Origin: Nocardioides flavescens
GTDB lineage: Bacteria > Actinomycetota > Actinomycetes > Propionibacteriales > Nocardioidaceae
Direction: 5' to 3'
NCBI RefSeq assembly: GCF_009823805.1
Contig: NZ_WUEK01000008.1
Span: 62,001-126,000 of the forward strand
Length of the DNA stretch: 64,000 nucleotides
Shown: piece by piece, positions 24,316 to 32,337 of the stretch
Layout: each line of letters begins with the position of its first letter
How positions within the stretch are numbered: the stretch's first letter is position 1
The notes under the pieces: generated by a model
Told to the model about the DNA's origin: nothing
The model's database searches: none
Seen by the model: only the letters and a program-made list of their open reading frames with translations
Program-made: the position numbers and the translations under genes

Positions 24316-25136
24316 GCGCCACCAGCCGGCTGGGCCCCTCGGGCGCCACCCCGGCCGACGTGCGACCGCTCGGCCCCGTGCGGGCCGCCGCGCTCATCGT
24401 GCACCGCAACTACGTCGTCTACCGCCAGGCGTGGAAGCTGTTCCTCACCGGCTTCCTCGAGCCGTTCTTCTACCTGCTGTCGATCGGCATCGGCGTCGGC
24501 GCGCTCATCGACACCTTCACCTTCAACGGCCGCGAGATCCCCTACGCCGAGTTCGTGGCCCCCGGGATGCTCGCCGCGTCCGCCCTCAACGGCGCCCTCA
24601 TCGACGCGACCTTCAACACCTACTTCAAGCTCAAGTTCGTCAAGCTCTACGACCAGATGCTCGCGACCCCGCTCAGCACCCGTGACGTCGCGCGCGGCGA
24701 GATCCTGTGGAGCCAGCTGCGCGGATCGGCGTACGCCGCGGCGTTCCTCGTCATCATGACGGCGATGGGGCTGGTGCACTCGTGGTGGGCGCTGCTGGCG
24801 TTCCCGGCCACGGTGCTGATCGGCTTCGCCGCGAGCGCGGTGTGCATGGCCCTGACGACCTGGATGCGCTCGTGGCAGGACTTCGAGCTGATCACGCTGG
24901 TCCAGCTTCCGCTGTTCCTGTTCTCGGCGACCTTCTTCCCGGTCACGGCCTACCCTCCCGCGATCCGCTGGCTGGTCGAGTGCACACCGCTCTACCGCGG
25001 GGTCGTGCTGTGCCGCGAGCTCACGACGGGCTCGATCACCTGGGCCTCGGGCGTCTCGGTGGTCTACCTCCTGGCGATGGGACTGCTCGGGCTGTGGGTC
25101 GTACGGCGACGGCTCGACCGCCTGCTGCTGACCTGA
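24312..25136 (+). CDS. ABC-2 type transporter permease, second subunit
   Basis: A 274-residue membrane protein paralogous to its upstream neighbour. Shared features are the first hydrophobic block FLEPFFYLLSIGIGVGALI, the coupling stretch FVKLYDQMLATPLSTRDVA, and LPLFLFSATFFPVTAYP. The GTG at 24312 overlaps the previous stop by 4 nt. An open frame continues further upstream but is only an alternative reading of the first permease. Together with the ATPase it completes an exporter of one ATPase and two permeases. Confidence 0.9.
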   Translation: MSATSRLGPSGATPADVRPLGPVRAAALIVHRNYVVYRQAWKLFLTGFLEPFFYLLSIGIGVGALIDTFTFNGREIPYAEFVAPGMLAASALNGALIDATFNTYFKLKFVKLYDQMLATPLSTRDVARGEILWSQLRGSAYAAAFLVIMTAMGLVHSWWALLAFPATVLIGFAASAVCMALTTWMRSWQDFELITLVQLPLFLFSATFFPVTAYPPAIRWLVECTPLYRGVVLCRELTTGSITWASGVSVVYLLAMGLLGLWVVRRRLDRLLLT

Positions 25137-25218
25137 CCGCGGTCCACGCGGCGCGATGTCGACGGCGCGCGGCGGGATCTCGCTCGTCGGGGCCTGAGCG
25201 CGCTGCCACGATCGGAGC

Positions 25219-26349
25219 GTGATCGAGCCCGACGTCAAGGACTGGACCTGGGTGCTGCACGAGCCCTGCCCCGACTGCGGGTACGACGCGGCAGCGGTCG
25301 ACCGACGCCGCATCGGCGAGCTCCTGCGTGCCGACGCCCTCGGCTGGACGGCCGTGCTGGCGCTCCCGCGGGCCACCCGCCGTCCTGACGACTCGACCTG
25401 GTCGGCGCTGGAGTACGCCTGTCACGTCCGCGACGTCCACCGGACGATGGCCGGACGGTTGGCGCTCCTGCTCGCCGAGGACGACCCGACCTTCGCCGAC
25501 TGGGACCAGGACGCGACGGCCGTCGAGGAGGGCTACGACCGGCAGGACCCGGCCGTCGTCGGGCCCGAGGTGCTCGAGGCGGCCGAGGCCGCCGGGTCGG
25601 CGTACGACGCCCTGCGCGACGCCGACGAGTCGACCTGGAGCCGTCGCGGTCGCCGCTCCAACGGCAGCGTGTTCACGGTCGACACGTTGGCGCGCTACCA
25701 CCTCCACGACGTCGTGCACCACGCCCACGACGTGCGCCGGCTGGCGGTCGAGGCCACGCGTTCGGCGTACGACGCCGACGCGGGGGCCTACGCCGAGGTC
25801 ACGGCGAGGGTCCTCGAGGAGCACGCGGTCGAGCTCGACAGCTTCGCCGCCCGGGTGGGCGCCAGGGGAGCGGTGCTCGAGATCGGCAGCGGCGGAGGGC
25901 GTGACGCCCGGGCGCTGGAGGCCAGGGGGCTGCGGGTGCGCCGCACCGACGTGTCGCCGGGCTTCGTGGAGCGGTTGGTCGAGCAGGGGCACGACGCGGT
26001 GGTGCTCGACCCGCTCACCGACGACCTCGGCGGCCCGTGGGACGGGGTCTGGGCCCAGGCCTCGCTGCTGCACGTCGCCCGGGACGACCTCCCGCTGGTG
26101 CTCGGCCGCCTCGCGGGCGCCACGCGGCCGGGCGGAGAGCTCCTGCTCGGCCTCAAGGAGGGACACGGCGAGCGGTGGTCGGTGCACGGCCGCGTCCGGG
26201 CGCCGCGGTGGTTCACCTTCTGGACCGAGGAGCAGCTGCGCGCCGTCCTCGACGGCGCCGGTTGGGACGTCTCCGCCGTGCGCCGCAGTGAGGGCTCCGA
26301 CGGGCAACCGTGGCTCACGATCCGCGCGTCGCGTCGCGGGGACGGCTGA
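25219..26349 (+). CDS. DinB-like domain fused to SAM-dependent methyltransferase
   Basis: A 376-residue two-domain protein. Residues 1-180 resemble the DinB/mycothiol-dependent four-helix bundle, with WSALEYACHVRDVHRTMAGR and ARYHLHDVVHHAHDVRRL supplying the typical metal-binding histidines. Residues 190-370 form a class I methyltransferase, with the SAM-binding VLEIGSGGGRDARALEARG, an acidic residue in RRTDVSPGF, and WAQASLLHV. The N terminus also holds CPDCGYD, a possible small metal site. GTG 25219 has CACGAT six bases upstream, a weak leaderless-type -10. The substrate is unknown. The thiol cofactor of related DinB enzymes is mycothiol, so a thiol-dependent reaction is possible. Confidence 0.75.
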   Translation: MIEPDVKDWTWVLHEPCPDCGYDAAAVDRRRIGELLRADALGWTAVLALPRATRRPDDSTWSALEYACHVRDVHRTMAGRLALLLAEDDPTFADWDQDATAVEEGYDRQDPAVVGPEVLEAAEAAGSAYDALRDADESTWSRRGRRSNGSVFTVDTLARYHLHDVVHHAHDVRRLAVEATRSAYDADAGAYAEVTARVLEEHAVELDSFAARVGARGAVLEIGSGGGRDARALEARGLRVRRTDVSPGFVERLVEQGHDAVVLDPLTDDLGGPWDGVWAQASLLHVARDDLPLVLGRLAGATRPGGELLLGLKEGHGERWSVHGRVRAPRWFTFWTEEQLRAVLDGAGWDVSAVRRSEGSDGQPWLTIRASRRGDG

Positions 26350-26358
26350 CGTCTGCTC

Positions 26359-26399
26359 TAATACTCTCTCAAGTCCACCGAGTTACATGACTTTGAGAG
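26359..26399 (+). promoter_or_regulatory. Promoter and probable operator of the amidohydrolase-cysteine dioxygenase operon
   Basis: This is an AT-rich patch in a GC-rich region. TAATACT (26359-26365) is a strong -10. An inverted repeat follows: CTCTCAAGT (26366-26374) and ACTTTGAGAG (26390-26399), complementary apart from one bulged base. Its position directly downstream of the -10 suits a repressor site. A second -10-like TTACAT (26383-26388) lies inside it. GAGAGGAGG then acts as the ribosome-binding site. Confidence 0.5.
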
Positions 26400-26410
26400 G
26401 AGGCTGGGTG

Positions 26411-27367
26411 ATGACGCACGCGACCGACGTCCACCAGCACATCTGGCCCGAGGAGCTGGTCGACCGGCTCCGGGCCCGCACGCGACCGCCGTACCTGCGC
26501 GGCTGGGTCCTGCACACCGAGGGCGAGCCGCCGTACGTCGTCGACCCGACCGCGCACGACGCGCAGGCGCGGGTCGACGTCGACCACGAGGCAGGAGTCG
26601 GCGCGGCGTGCGTCAGCCTGTCGGCGCCGCTCGGCATCGAGGCGCTCCCGGTCCGCGACGCGGCGCCGCTGGTCCGAGCCTGGCACCGCGGCGTCGCCGC
26701 TCTGCCGGAGCACTTCCGCGCCTGGGCGTCGGTGCCCGCGGTCGACGCCGACCTCGACGACCTGGCCGGGTTGTTGCGCGATCCTCGCTTCGTCGGCCTG
26801 CAGCTCCCGGCGACCCAGCTGCTGACACCCGGCGCGTGGGAGCGGACCGGCTCGCTGCTCGCCGTCGCGGAGGCGGCCGACGTGCCGGTCCTGGTGCATC
26901 CGGGTCCGGTGCCGCGCAGCGTCGGCGACCGAGACGTGCCGGGCTGGTGGCCTGCCGTCACCGGCTACACCGCCCAGCTCAACGCCGCCTGGTGGGGCTG
27001 GCACGCCGCCGCCGTCCGCGCGGACTTCCCCGCCCTGCGGGTCGTCTTCGCCGCGGCCGCGGGCCTCGCGCCCGTCCACCACGAGCGACACGTCATCCGC
27101 GGCGGCACGGCCGGACCGGTCGACGCCGGGCTGTTCGTCGACACCTCCGGCTACGGGCCCCGTGCCCTCGACGCCGTCGTGCGCGTGCTCGGCATAGACG
27201 CCCTCGTGCTCGGCTCGGACCGGCCCTACGCCGAGCCGGTGGCCGAGCTGTTCGGCGAGGCCGCCACCCGGGCGGTCCACATCACCAATCCCGCCCGGTT
27301 GCTCGGCGAGCAGGCCAGGGACACCGAGGACGGCCCCCGCGCGGGGCTGCGGAAGGAGGCGGCATGA
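26411..27367 (+). CDS. Amidohydrolase-family (TIM-barrel) metal-dependent hydrolase
   Basis: A 318-residue protein starting THATDVHQHIWPEELVDRL; DVHQHIW is the first metal-binding HxH of the amidohydrolase 2 family. Later motifs are VPVLVHPGP (barrel histidine), VFVDTSGY-like FVDTSGYGP, and LGSDRPYAEP, with the conserved aspartate. The family includes decarboxylases and lactonases such as 2-pyrone-4,6-dicarboxylate hydrolase, so the reaction is uncertain. AGGAGG about 9 nt upstream supports ATG 26411. A GTG at 26408 is an alternative. It overlaps the cysteine dioxygenase gene by 4 nt, suggesting a shared role in thiol or sulfur compound breakdown. Confidence 0.75.
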   Translation: MTHATDVHQHIWPEELVDRLRARTRPPYLRGWVLHTEGEPPYVVDPTAHDAQARVDVDHEAGVGAACVSLSAPLGIEALPVRDAAPLVRAWHRGVAALPEHFRAWASVPAVDADLDDLAGLLRDPRFVGLQLPATQLLTPGAWERTGSLLAVAEAADVPVLVHPGPVPRSVGDRDVPGWWPAVTGYTAQLNAAWWGWHAAAVRADFPALRVVFAAAAGLAPVHHERHVIRGGTAGPVDAGLFVDTSGYGPRALDAVVRVLGIDALVLGSDRPYAEPVAELFGEAATRAVHITNPARLLGEQARDTEDGPRAGLRKEAA

Positions 27368-27906
27368 CCGTCGAGCTCGACCGGACCCGTCCCGCCGGAG
27401 CGCCGGTCACCGACTGGACGGCGCGTGCCGGGGTGGCGACCGACCGCGACCTGACCCCCGACGAGCTGGCGCGGCTGGCCGAGCACGTCGCGGCCCACTC
27501 CGAGGAGTGGGCGCACCACGTGGCGTTCGACAGCGAGGAGCGGGTCTACGTCTCGCTCCTGCGCGACAGCCACGTCGACGTCTGGCTGCTGTGCTGGACG
27601 CCGGAGAACGACACGGGCTGGCACGACCACGACGTCTCCTCGGGTGCGGTGTCGGTGGTGGCGGGCGAGCTGGTCGAGAACAACCTCACGCTCGCCGACG
27701 GCGCCCGGGAGCGGCGCGTCGGCAGTGGGACGACGTTCTCCTTCGGACCCGACCACATCCACCGGCTCAACGGCGCCGTGGCGGGCTCGGTGTCGGTGCA
27801 CGCCTACAGTCCGCCGCTGTGGCGCATGGGTCAGTACCGCGTCGACGAGGACGGCACGCTCAAGCGGGTCTCGCTGTCCTACGCCGACGAGCTGCGCCCC
27901 ATCTGA
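27364..27906 (+). CDS. Cysteine dioxygenase-family cupin
   Basis: A 180-residue non-haem iron dioxygenase. Homologues oxidise cysteine (or 3-mercaptopropionate) to its sulfinate. The cupin metal site is GWHDHDVSSGAVSVVAGEL (His87, His89), with the third histidine in FGPDHIHRLNG (131/133). VHAYSPPLWRMGQY near the C terminus contains the conserved tyrosine region. ATG 27364 overlaps the amidohydrolase stop by 4 nt. The operon probably oxidises excess cysteine or a thiol. Nearby sulfate reduction genes on the opposite strand are not cotranscribed with it. Confidence 0.85.
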   Translation: MTVELDRTRPAGAPVTDWTARAGVATDRDLTPDELARLAEHVAAHSEEWAHHVAFDSEERVYVSLLRDSHVDVWLLCWTPENDTGWHDHDVSSGAVSVVAGELVENNLTLADGARERRVGSGTTFSFGPDHIHRLNGAVAGSVSVHAYSPPLWRMGQYRVDEDGTLKRVSLSYADELRPI

Positions 27907-27927
27907 CGCCGCGCTCGACCGTCTGCC

Positions 27928-27933
27928 TAGGCT
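27928..27933 (+). promoter_or_regulatory. -10 box of a leaderless promoter before DUF3046
   Basis: TAGGCT, then GACCGC (six bases), then the GTG at 27940. There is no ribosome-binding site. Confidence 0.5.
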
Positions 27934-27939
27934 GACCGC

Positions 27940-28134
27940 GTGAGGCACACGGAGTTCTGGTCCCGCATGGAGGACGCCCTCGGGCCGGCCTACTACCGCT
28001 CGTGGGCCGGTCAGGTCACCATCACCGAGCTCGGCAGCCGCACGGCGCAGGAGGCACTCGACGCCGGCACCCCGCCGAAGCAGGTCTGGGAGGCCGTCTG
28101 GCGCACGCTCGAGCTCCCGGCGGCCCAGAAGTGA
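27940..28134 (+). CDS. DUF3046 protein
   Basis: A 64-residue protein, RHTEFWSRMEDALGPAYYRS, matching DUF3046, a small actinobacterial family usually encoded just upstream of recA. It also contains VTITELGSRTAQEALDAG and GTPPKQVWEAVWRTLELP. No catalytic motif is visible, and the fold is probably helical. The GTG start is supported by the TAGGCT box 6 nt upstream. The stop overlaps the next gene's GTG by 4 nt, so it is coupled to the phosphorylase. Function is unknown. Confidence 0.9.
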   Translation: MRHTEFWSRMEDALGPAYYRSWAGQVTITELGSRTAQEALDAGTPPKQVWEAVWRTLELPAAQK

Positions 28135-28940
28135 GCGCCGACGTGCAGACCGTCGCCGACGTCGCGGTCATCGGCGGCACCGGGTTCTACTCCTTCCTCA
28201 CCGACGCCGAGGAGCACGCCGTCGAGACGCCGTACGGCGACCCGGTGGCCCCGGTGGCCGTCGGCACCGTCGCCGGGCGACGGGTGGCGTTCCTGCCTCG
28301 TCACGGGCGCCACCACGAGTTCCCGCCGCACAGGATCAACCAGCGCGCCAACCTCTGGGCGCTGCGCTCGCTCGGTGTGCGCCAGGTCATCGCGCCCTGC
28401 GCGGTCGGCGGCCTGCGCTCCGAGGTCGCGCCCGGCGACGTGGTCGTCCCCGACCAGCTCGTCGACCGCACGAGCGGACGCGTGTCGACGTTCGTCGAGA
28501 CGGGCGCGACCCACGTGCCGTTCGGCGACCCCTACTGCCCGCGGGTCAGCGGGGCGCTGCTCGGCGCTGCGCCCGACGTGAAGGCGGGCGGCACGATGGT
28601 CGTCATCGAGGGTCCGCGCTTCTCGACGCGCGCCGAGTCGCAGTGGTACGCCGCGCAGGGGTGGACGCTGGTCAACATGACCGGCCACCCCGAGGCCGTC
28701 CTCGCCCGCGAGCTGCGGATGTGCTACTCGGCGGTCGCGCTGGTGACCGACATGGACGCCGGGGCGGAGCAGGGCGAGAGCGTCGGCGAGGCCGAGGTCT
28801 ACGCACTGTTCAAGGCCAACCTCGAGCGGCTGACGGGGCTGCTGACCTCGGCGATCGACGCCCTGCCCGACCCCGACGGCTGCTCGTGCTCGTCGTGGGC
28901 CGACGGTCTCGACCTCTCCTACGAGATCCCCGGATCCTGA
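28131..28940 (+). CDS. S-methyl-5'-thioadenosine phosphorylase-family enzyme
   Basis: A 269-residue purine nucleoside phosphorylase-like enzyme. Motifs are VAVIGGTGFYSFL (phosphate loop), FLPRHGRHHEFPPHRINQRA, VIEGPRFSTRAESQWY, and NMTGHPEAVLARELRMCYS, all typical of the MtnP branch. Members cleave methylthioadenosine with phosphate, for methionine salvage. Some actinobacterial members prefer other 6-oxo or 6-amino purine nucleosides, so the substrate is not certain. GTG 28131 overlaps the DUF3046 stop. It lies between DUF3046 and recA, an insertion compared with the simplest actinobacterial order. Confidence 0.88.
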   Translation: MSADVQTVADVAVIGGTGFYSFLTDAEEHAVETPYGDPVAPVAVGTVAGRRVAFLPRHGRHHEFPPHRINQRANLWALRSLGVRQVIAPCAVGGLRSEVAPGDVVVPDQLVDRTSGRVSTFVETGATHVPFGDPYCPRVSGALLGAAPDVKAGGTMVVIEGPRFSTRAESQWYAAQGWTLVNMTGHPEAVLARELRMCYSAVALVTDMDAGAEQGESVGEAEVYALFKANLERLTGLLTSAIDALPDPDGCSCSSWADGLDLSYEIPGS

Positions 28941-28993
28941 TCCGGCCGCTCGTCCGACCGGCGTTTCGGCCCGGGCCGGCGTGTCGGTGTGGA

Positions 28994-29017
28994 TCGAACA
29001 CGTGTTCGGTCTAGATT
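28994..29017 (+). promoter_or_regulatory. SOS box (LexA site) and -10 of recA
   Basis: TCGAACACGTGTTCGG at 28994-29009 contains the perfect palindrome CGAACACGTGTTCG, matching the actinobacterial LexA consensus. TAGATT at 29012-29017 is the -10, so LexA would cover the promoter core. The leader to the recA ATG is about 120 nt and contains GAGAGG before the start. No hairpin strong enough to act as a terminator is seen in it. Confidence 0.85.
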
Positions 29018-29142
29018 CTCTCCACAGGTGCGACGCGTAGATGGGTTCTCCACAGCCCCCCGGCTGGTCCGGGACGGCTGTCGGTGGCTCGCTCTAGCGT
29101 CGAAGGCGCACCACCACCGTCACTGACAGAGAGGCACGACCC

Positions 29143-30183
29143 ATGGCTGGAGACCGCGACAAGGCCCTCGACGCCGCACTCGCCAACATCGAGAAGCAGT
29201 TCGGCAAGGGCTCGGTGATGCGGCTCGGCGAGGAGACCCGCGCGCCGCTGGAGATCATCCCGACCGGGTCGATCGCCCTCGACGTCGCCCTCGGCATCGG
29301 CGGGCTGCCCCGCGGCCGCGTCGTCGAGATCTACGGACCGGAGTCCTCCGGCAAGACGACGGTCGCCCTGCACGCGGTGGCCAACGCCCAGGCCAACGGC
29401 GGCATCGTGGCCTTCATCGACGCCGAGCACGCGCTCGACCCCGACTACGCCAAGAAGCTCGGCGTGGACACCGACGCCCTGCTGGTCTCCCAGCCCGACT
29501 CGGGTGAGCAGGCGCTCGAGATCGCCGACATGCTGATCCGCTCGGGCGCGCTCGACCTGATCGTCATCGACTCGGTGGCTGCGCTCGTGCCCCGGGCCGA
29601 GATCGAGGGCGAGATGGGTGACAGCCACGTCGGTCTACAGGCCCGGCTGATGAGCCAGGCGCTGCGCAAGATGACCGGCGCGCTCAACAACTCCGGCACC
29701 ACGGCGATCTTCATCAACCAGCTGCGCGAGAAGATCGGCGTCATGTTCGGCTCGCCCGAGACCACCACCGGTGGTCGGGCGCTGAAGTTCTACTCCTCGG
29801 TGCGCCTCGACGTGCGCCGGATCGAGACGCTCAAGGACGGCACCGACATGGTCGGCAACCGCACCCGCGTCAAGGTGGTCAAGAACAAGGTCGCCCCGCC
29901 GTTCAAGCAGGCCGAGTTCGACATCATGTACGGCAAGGGGATCAGTCGCGAGGGTGGCCTGATCGACGTCGGCGTCGAGGCGGGCATCGTCCGCAAGGCC
30001 GGCGCCTGGTACACCTACGAGGGCGACCAGCTCGGGCAGGGCAAGGAGAACTCGCGCAACTTCCTGCGCGACAACCCCGACCTCGCCAACGAGCTTGAGA
30101 AGAAGATCCTCGAGAAGCTCGGCGTCGGTGCGTCCGTGGCCGACGACGCCCTGGCCGAGCCGATCGGCGTCGACGACTTCTGA
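29143..30183 (+). CDS. recA: Recombinase RecA
   Basis: A 346-residue DNA strand-exchange protein and co-protease for LexA. It has Walker A GPESSGKT at residues 65-72, VVFID-type Walker B in [17 protein letters not shown], the DNA-binding L1/L2 region ([33 protein letters not shown]) and an acidic C-terminal tail. No intein interrupts it. ATG 29143 follows AGAGAGG at a good distance. SOS regulation is shown by the LexA site 134 nt upstream. recX follows after 4 nt. Confidence 0.98.
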   Translation: MAGDRDKALDAALANIEKQFGKGSVMRLGEETRAPLEIIPTGSIALDVALGIGGLPRGRVVEIYGPESSGKTTVALHAVANAQANGGIVAFIDAEHALDPDYAKKLGVDTDALLVSQPDSGEQALEIADMLIRSGALDLIVIDSVAALVPRAEIEGEMGDSHVGLQARLMSQALRKMTGALNNSGTTAIFINQLREKIGVMFGSPETTTGGRALKFYSSVRLDVRRIETLKDGTDMVGNRTRVKVVKNKVAPPFKQAEFDIMYGKGISREGGLIDVGVEAGIVRKAGAWYTYEGDQLGQGKENSRNFLRDNPDLANELEKKILEKLGVGASVADDALAEPIGVDDF

Positions 30184-30187
30184 GCCG

Positions 30188-30922
30188 GTGAAGTCCGAGG
30201 ACCGACCCGCACCGGACTGGCTCGGCGACGTCGCTTCCGGAGTCGACGCGTGGACCCACGGGGTCACGTCGGCTCCGGCAGCCCGGTCGTCTCGATCGGC
30301 ACCCACGCCGACGACGGCGCACGGGCTACGTCCACGGGGAGGGCGCCGGACCGAGCGCAGGGACGCCCCTCCGCCGGACCGCGTCGCCCAGGGACCCGAG
30401 GCCGACCCCGAGTCGGTGGCGCGCACGATCCTGCTCGACCAGCTGACCGGTCGGGCGCGCAGCCGCCAGGAGCTCGCCGACAAGCTCGCGTCCAAGGACG
30501 TCCCGGCCGAGATCGCGACACGGCTGCTCGACCGGTTCACGGAGGTCGGGCTGATCGACGACGCCGCCTTCGCCCGGACCTGGGTCGAGCAGCGTCAGGC
30601 GGGCAAGGGGCTGGCCAAGCGGGCGCTGCAGCAGGAGCTGCGGCGCAAGGGCGTCGACGACGACACGGTCCGCGAGGCGCTCGAGGAGGTCGACCCCGGA
30701 GCCGAGGAGGAGGCCGCGCGAGCCCTGGTGCGGCGCAAGCTGCGCAGCCTCGCCCGGTTCGACGACACGACCGCGACCCGTCGGCTGGTGGGGATGCTCT
30801 CGCGCAAGGGCTACGGCGCGGGCGTGGCCTACCGGGTGGTGCGCGAGGAGCTCGCCGACTCCGGGCGTGGCGACGGCGGTGGCGACGACGAGGCGTGCAT
30901 CGAGTCACTCGAGGTCGACTGA
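30188..30922 (+). CDS. recX: RecX, RecA regulator, with long N-terminal extension
   Basis: A 244-residue protein. The RecX helical repeats are in the C-terminal 150 residues: ARTILLDQLTGRARSRQELA, FTEVGLIDDAAFARTWVEQR, GLAKRALQQELRRKGVDDD, and LRSLARFDDTTATRRLVG. RecX caps RecA filaments and blocks strand exchange. The first 85 residues are Pro/Arg/Ser-rich and low in complexity, so the mature core may begin later. GTG 30188 lies 4 nt after the recA stop. A shorter start cannot be excluded. Co-transcription with recA keeps the inhibitor in step with its target. Confidence 0.88.
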   Translation: MKSEDRPAPDWLGDVASGVDAWTHGVTSAPAARSSRSAPTPTTAHGLRPRGGRRTERRDAPPPDRVAQGPEADPESVARTILLDQLTGRARSRQELADKLASKDVPAEIATRLLDRFTEVGLIDDAAFARTWVEQRQAGKGLAKRALQQELRRKGVDDDTVREALEEVDPGAEEEAARALVRRKLRSLARFDDTTATRRLVGMLSRKGYGAGVAYRVVREELADSGRGDGGGDDEACIESLEVD

Positions 30923-30950
30923 GCGGTCCGCGCCCCGCCATGATGCGGGG

Positions 30951-31451
30951 GTGAACGCCACCGCGGAGCGCGAGGTCCTCACCTACGAGCTGTTCGGCAC
31001 GGCGGTGCGCGAGCTCGCCCAGCAGATCGTCGACAGCGGCTACGAGCCCGACATCGTGCTCGCCGTCGCTCGGGGCGGGCTGGGCCTCGCGATGGGCCTG
31101 GGCTACGCGCTCGACGTCAAGAACCTCTCCGCGGTCAACGTCGAGTTCTACACCGGTGTGGACCAGCGCCTCGAGATGCCGGTGATGCTGCCTCCGACGC
31201 CCCAGGCCGTCGACCTCTCGGGTCTGCGGGTCCTGATCGTCGACGACGTGGCCGACACCGGTCACACCCTGGTCAGCGTGCAGGAGTTCTGCGCCGACCA
31301 CGTCGCCGAGGCCCGCAGCGCCGTGGTCTACGGGAAGCCGCACACCGTCGTCAAGGCCGACTACGTGTGGCGGCGCACCGACCGCTGGATCGACTTCCCG
31401 TGGTCCTCGCAGCCCCCACTGGTCGACCGCCGCGGGGGACTCGCCCACTGA
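30951..31451 (+). CDS. Phosphoribosyltransferase-domain protein
   Basis: A 166-residue type I PRT fold. The PRPP loop is VLIVDDVADTGHTL. The N-terminal part has DIVLAVARGGLGLAMGLGYAL, with a catalytic-region RGG, and WIDFPWSSQPPLVD near the end. The family includes hypoxanthine/xanthine-guanine phosphoribosyltransferases and uncharacterised relatives, so the base is not assigned. GTG 30951 has CATGAT six bases upstream, a weak leaderless-type -10. No ribosome-binding site is obvious. Confidence 0.8.
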   Translation: MNATAEREVLTYELFGTAVRELAQQIVDSGYEPDIVLAVARGGLGLAMGLGYALDVKNLSAVNVEFYTGVDQRLEMPVMLPPTPQAVDLSGLRVLIVDDVADTGHTLVSVQEFCADHVAEARSAVVYGKPHTVVKADYVWRRTDRWIDFPWSSQPPLVDRRGGLAH

Positions 31452-31475
31452 CTGCGGTCTCTCTGCCCGTCCTAC

Positions 31476-31481
31476 TAGGTT
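31476..31481 (+). promoter_or_regulatory. -10 box of a leaderless promoter before the PPK2 gene
   Basis: TAGGTT, then seven bases (GGAGAGC), then the GTG at 31489. GGAGAG touches the start codon too closely for a normal ribosome-binding site. Confidence 0.5.
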
Positions 31482-31488
31482 GGAGAGC

Positions 31489-32337
31489 GTGGCCCACGAC
31501 GTGACCTTCCACCCCTCGTCCCTGCGGGCCGACCCGGCCGGCTTCCACCTGGCCGCGGTGCCGACCGACGCGACGCCCGGGTGGGACGGCGGCAAGGCCG
31601 CAGGGGTCCAGGCCCTCGCCGATCTCGCCCCGGCGCTGATGGACCTGCAGGAGCGCCTCTACGCCGAGCGCACCCGCAGCGTGCTGCTCGTGCTGCAGGG
31701 CATGGACACCTCCGGCAAGGGCGGCACCCTCAAGCACACCGTCGGCCTCGTCGATCCCCAGGGCGTGCGCATCACGTCGTTCAAGGCACCGACCGACGAG
31801 GAGCGCGCCCACGACTTCCTCTGGCGCATCGAGCGCGCCGCGCCCGAGCCGGGCTACGTCGGGGTGTTCGACCGGTCGCACTACGAGGACGTCCTGATCG
31901 GCCGGGTCCGCTCGCTCGCCCCGCCCGAGGAGATCGACCGTCGCTACGCCGCCATCAACGACTTCGAGGCCCGCCTGACCGAGCAGGGCACCACCGTCCT
32001 CAAGTGCATGCTCCACATCTCGGCGCAGGAGCAGCGCGAGCGCCTGCTCGCGCGCCTCGACGCTCCCGAGAAGCACTGGAAGTTCAACCCCGGTGACCTC
32101 GACGAGCGTGCCTTCTGGCCGGCCTACCAGGAGGCCTACGAGATCGCGATCGAGCGCACGTCGACCGAGCACGCGCCGTGGTACGTCGTCCCGTCGGACC
32201 GCAAGTGGTACCGCAACCTCGCCATCGGGCACCTGCTGCACGCGACGCTCGCCGGCCTCGACCCGCAGTGGCCGGCCGCCGACTTCGACGTCGACGAGCA
32301 GCGCAGGCGGCTCGTGTCCGAGAAGCCGCTCGGATGA
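31489..32337 (+). CDS. Polyphosphate kinase 2-family protein
   Basis: A 282-residue PPK2 domain enzyme, which transfers phosphate between polyphosphate and nucleotides. Walker A is QGMDTSGKGGTLKH, the lid/Walker B region FDRSHYEDVLIGRV, and KCMLHISAQEQRERLLARL and WKFNPGDLDERAFWPAY complete the family pattern. A single domain of this length fits class I or III PPK2 enzymes, which phosphorylate AMP or ADP. The class cannot be fixed here. The start at 31489 is set by the -10 box 7 nt upstream. The stop overlaps the HipA-like gene by 4 nt. Confidence 0.9.
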   Translation: MAHDVTFHPSSLRADPAGFHLAAVPTDATPGWDGGKAAGVQALADLAPALMDLQERLYAERTRSVLLVLQGMDTSGKGGTLKHTVGLVDPQGVRITSFKAPTDEERAHDFLWRIERAAPEPGYVGVFDRSHYEDVLIGRVRSLAPPEEIDRRYAAINDFEARLTEQGTTVLKCMLHISAQEQRERLLARLDAPEKHWKFNPGDLDERAFWPAYQEAYEIAIERTSTEHAPWYVVPSDRKWYRNLAIGHLLHATLAGLDPQWPAADFDVDEQRRRLVSEKPLG

